The notes beneath the pieces were generated by a model, which was not told the DNA's origin, searched no databases, and saw only the letters and a program-made list of their open reading frames with translations. Below are positions 62,561-64,000 of a stretch of 64,000 nt of DNA, in pieces. Position 1 is the stretch's first letter, and each line of letters opens with the position of its first letter. The stretch is from Anarhynchus alexandrinus (taxonomy: Eukaryota; Chordata; Aves; Charadriiformes; Charadriidae): the NCBI GenBank assembly GCA_008711295.1, contig VUYV01000180.1, forward strand, positions 661,941-725,940. The letters run 5' to 3'. A program made the position numbers and the translations under genes.

Positions 62561-63640
62561 AAGCAATTTTGTAATTATCCTGAAGGCAAGAATGCTTCCG
62601 ATGCTCTTTGCATACCAACATACATACAGGGCCACGTTTGCCTTTCAGCTACATCTGCAAAATCCGATAACCATCCCTAGGGGAATTACACAGCATCAGT
62701 GACAGGATAACCTGGTCCATGGGTTTCATGGAAGGTATGTAAGAAATGAGAAAGGAAAGGCTATTTTTCCTTAATTGGCTATGATTTAAGAACTAGGTTT
62801 ATTTTTTTGATTTGCTGTACTTCGCAAATTTCTTATATTCACTTACAGTTTTATACAATGAAATAATACCTAAGAACTATGAGAAAATCTATTCATGAAA
62901 CTGTTCTCATGGAGTAACAAAGATAACAATTTCACTGCATCACTCTTCGACTTGATGCTGCATGACATTCTGATTACGAATCATATAGGAAACTACCATC
63001 CAACAAAATCAACACAATATATCTTAAGTGGGTTTAAAATAGATATTTTGCTAAGTGTCAGATGAAATTTCAGTTAGACATGTGGGGTTTTGGTGACGCC
63101 CCATAATGATTAATTCTTCAGCCAGTGCTGTTTACCAGTTGTATAAGTTACACAGAAGAAAGTGTAACATTTTCACTGACAAAGTTAACTGATGTCATGA
63201 AGATGGGGCATGATAAAATAAAGTAGAATCTAGATTAAATGCTAAAACGGGAGCAACGAAAATACATTTTAGCACCGCCCAGTCTAAATTCTTATTCATA
63301 AACAAAGAAATTTGGGGCACACAGAGTAAGAGGGACTCTTTTGGAGGTATCTGTTTCTCTGACAAGAGGCATAACAGGATCATGCTAACCTGTTGGTTCA
63401 ACATAAAGTCCCAGTACCACACTTGAGTGAAAAGAGATAATACAATACTTGGCTGTATAAACTAAGTAGTACTGAATAGAAATAAGGAGGTTATGCAATT
63501 TTCTTAGTTAATACTATTGAAATGCTTCATCCAGTTGTGACTGACAATTTCAAGTATGAATGGAAGAGGACTTGGAGAAAAGCCATAAGGAATGGTCAAA
63601 GACTTGGAAAAAAGTCTTCTTCAGGGACAGATTGTAACAG
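62561..63640. other. Non-coding DNA; no gene seen
   Basis: AT-rich unique sequence between an old LINE remnant and a younger CR1 copy. One 75-codon minus-strand frame (63195-63422) is domain-free. Nothing else was recognised. Confidence 0.5.
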
Positions 63641-63645
63641 GCTAA

Positions 63646-64000
63646 TAGAATCATAGAATTTTAGAATCTTTATGGCTGGAAAAGACCTTTAGGATCATCA
63701 AGTCCAATCATTATCTAACTCTACCAGGCACACTTTTAAACCGTGTCCCTGAGCACCATATCTAGACGGCTTTTAAATACATCCAGGGATGGTGATTCAA
63801 CCACTTCCCTGGGCAGCCTGTTCCAGTCTTTGATAACCCTTTTATTGAAGAAGTTTTTCCTAATGTCTAACCTAAACCTCCCCTGGTGCAACTTGATGCC
63901 ATTTCCTCTTGTCCTATCAGTTGTAATTTGTGAGGAGAGACCAAGGTCCACCTCTCTACAACCTCCTTTCAAGTAGTTGTAGAGAGCAATAAGGTCTCCC
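63646..64000 (-). mobile_element. CR1 LINE, 3' part of ORF2 and 3' UTR (runs off window end)
   Basis: Read on the minus strand from base 64000, an uninterrupted frame gives [14 protein letters not shown], then RTRGNG, then [18 protein letters not shown] and [20 protein letters not shown]. This is the C-terminus of the CR1 ORF2 reverse-transcriptase protein, with the stop near 63736. It is followed by a short 3' UTR ending in the degenerate octamer attctatgattctatt near 63646. The frame is intact within the window, so this copy is younger than the other LINE pieces here. CR1 copies are nearly always 5'-truncated; whether this one is cannot be seen. Orientation is the same as the collagen exon. 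Confidence 0.96.
63736..64000 (-). pseudogene. CR1 ORF2 C-terminal coding fragment
   Basis: This is the coding part of the CR1 copy at the right edge: more than 85 codons with no stop. It holds the [14 protein letters not shown] signature, which lies after the reverse-transcriptase catalytic core. It continues past the window, so its status as an active or dead copy is open; by family habit it is probably a 5'-truncated, inactive insertion. Confidence 0.85.

Noticed and set aside
1..64000. Search by eye for tRNA, rRNA, snRNA, CRISPR arrays, operons and toxin or defence systems
   Set aside because: None found. The sequence is vertebrate non-coding DNA, and no convincing box A/B, U6/U2 start, or regularly spaced repeats were seen.

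Overview
The window looks like nuclear DNA from a bird. The evidence is the repeats. There are CR1 LINE copies in several states of decay, including two short 3' ends with the ATTCTATG-type tail. There is a solo LTR of a kind common in birds. Overall interspersed-repeat density is low, there are no Alu, L1 or SINE blocks, and there are no operons or ribosome-binding sites. I see no bacterial, plasmid, phage, CRISPR, rRNA or tRNA features.

Only one protein-coding segment can be supported. It is an 81-bp internal exon on the minus strand (35334-35414), flanked by a good acceptor and a good donor. It encodes the cysteine-rich 7S N-terminus of a type IV collagen chain of the alpha2-like subfamily. 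The best fit is COL4A6; COL4A2 and COL4A4 are the alternatives. No other collagen Gly-X-Y exon was found within about 35 kb downstream or 28 kb upstream. The rest of the window is therefore best read as two very long introns, or intron plus 5' flank, of this gene. Human COL4A6 is known for a giant intron near its 5' end.

Layout in plus coordinates: 1-185, CR1 reverse-transcriptase fragment (minus), running off the window. 186-12290, unique non-coding DNA with a GC/AC microsatellite at 7.3 kb. 12.29-12.60, old CR1/L3-like 3' remnant. 12.6-27.6, non-coding, with a GC-rich block at 19.9-20.9 kb. 27.65-30.54, a long, heavily decayed CR1/L3-like LINE (plus). 30.5-35.3, non-coding. 35.33-35.41, the collagen exon. 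35.4-50.2, non-coding with a 44.9 kb CR1 tail. 50.2-50.87, solo LTR (plus). 52.0, minus-strand G-quadruplex motif. 53.4-53.8, CpG-rich patch. 55.6, CR1 tail. 59.3-60.0, a second CpG-rich patch, with one ambiguous base (N) just before it at 59185. 62.4-62.6, old CR1/L3-like remnant. 63.65-64.0, a well-preserved CR1 3' part (minus), running off the window.

The remaining open frames behave as expected for chance. They are at most about 170 codons, often overlap another frame, have no recognisable domain, and sit mainly in GC-rich stretches. I found no new multi-gene system. The points most worth checking are the isolated collagen exon with its huge introns, the CpG-rich patch upstream of it as a candidate promoter or first exon, and the near-full-length ancient LINE.
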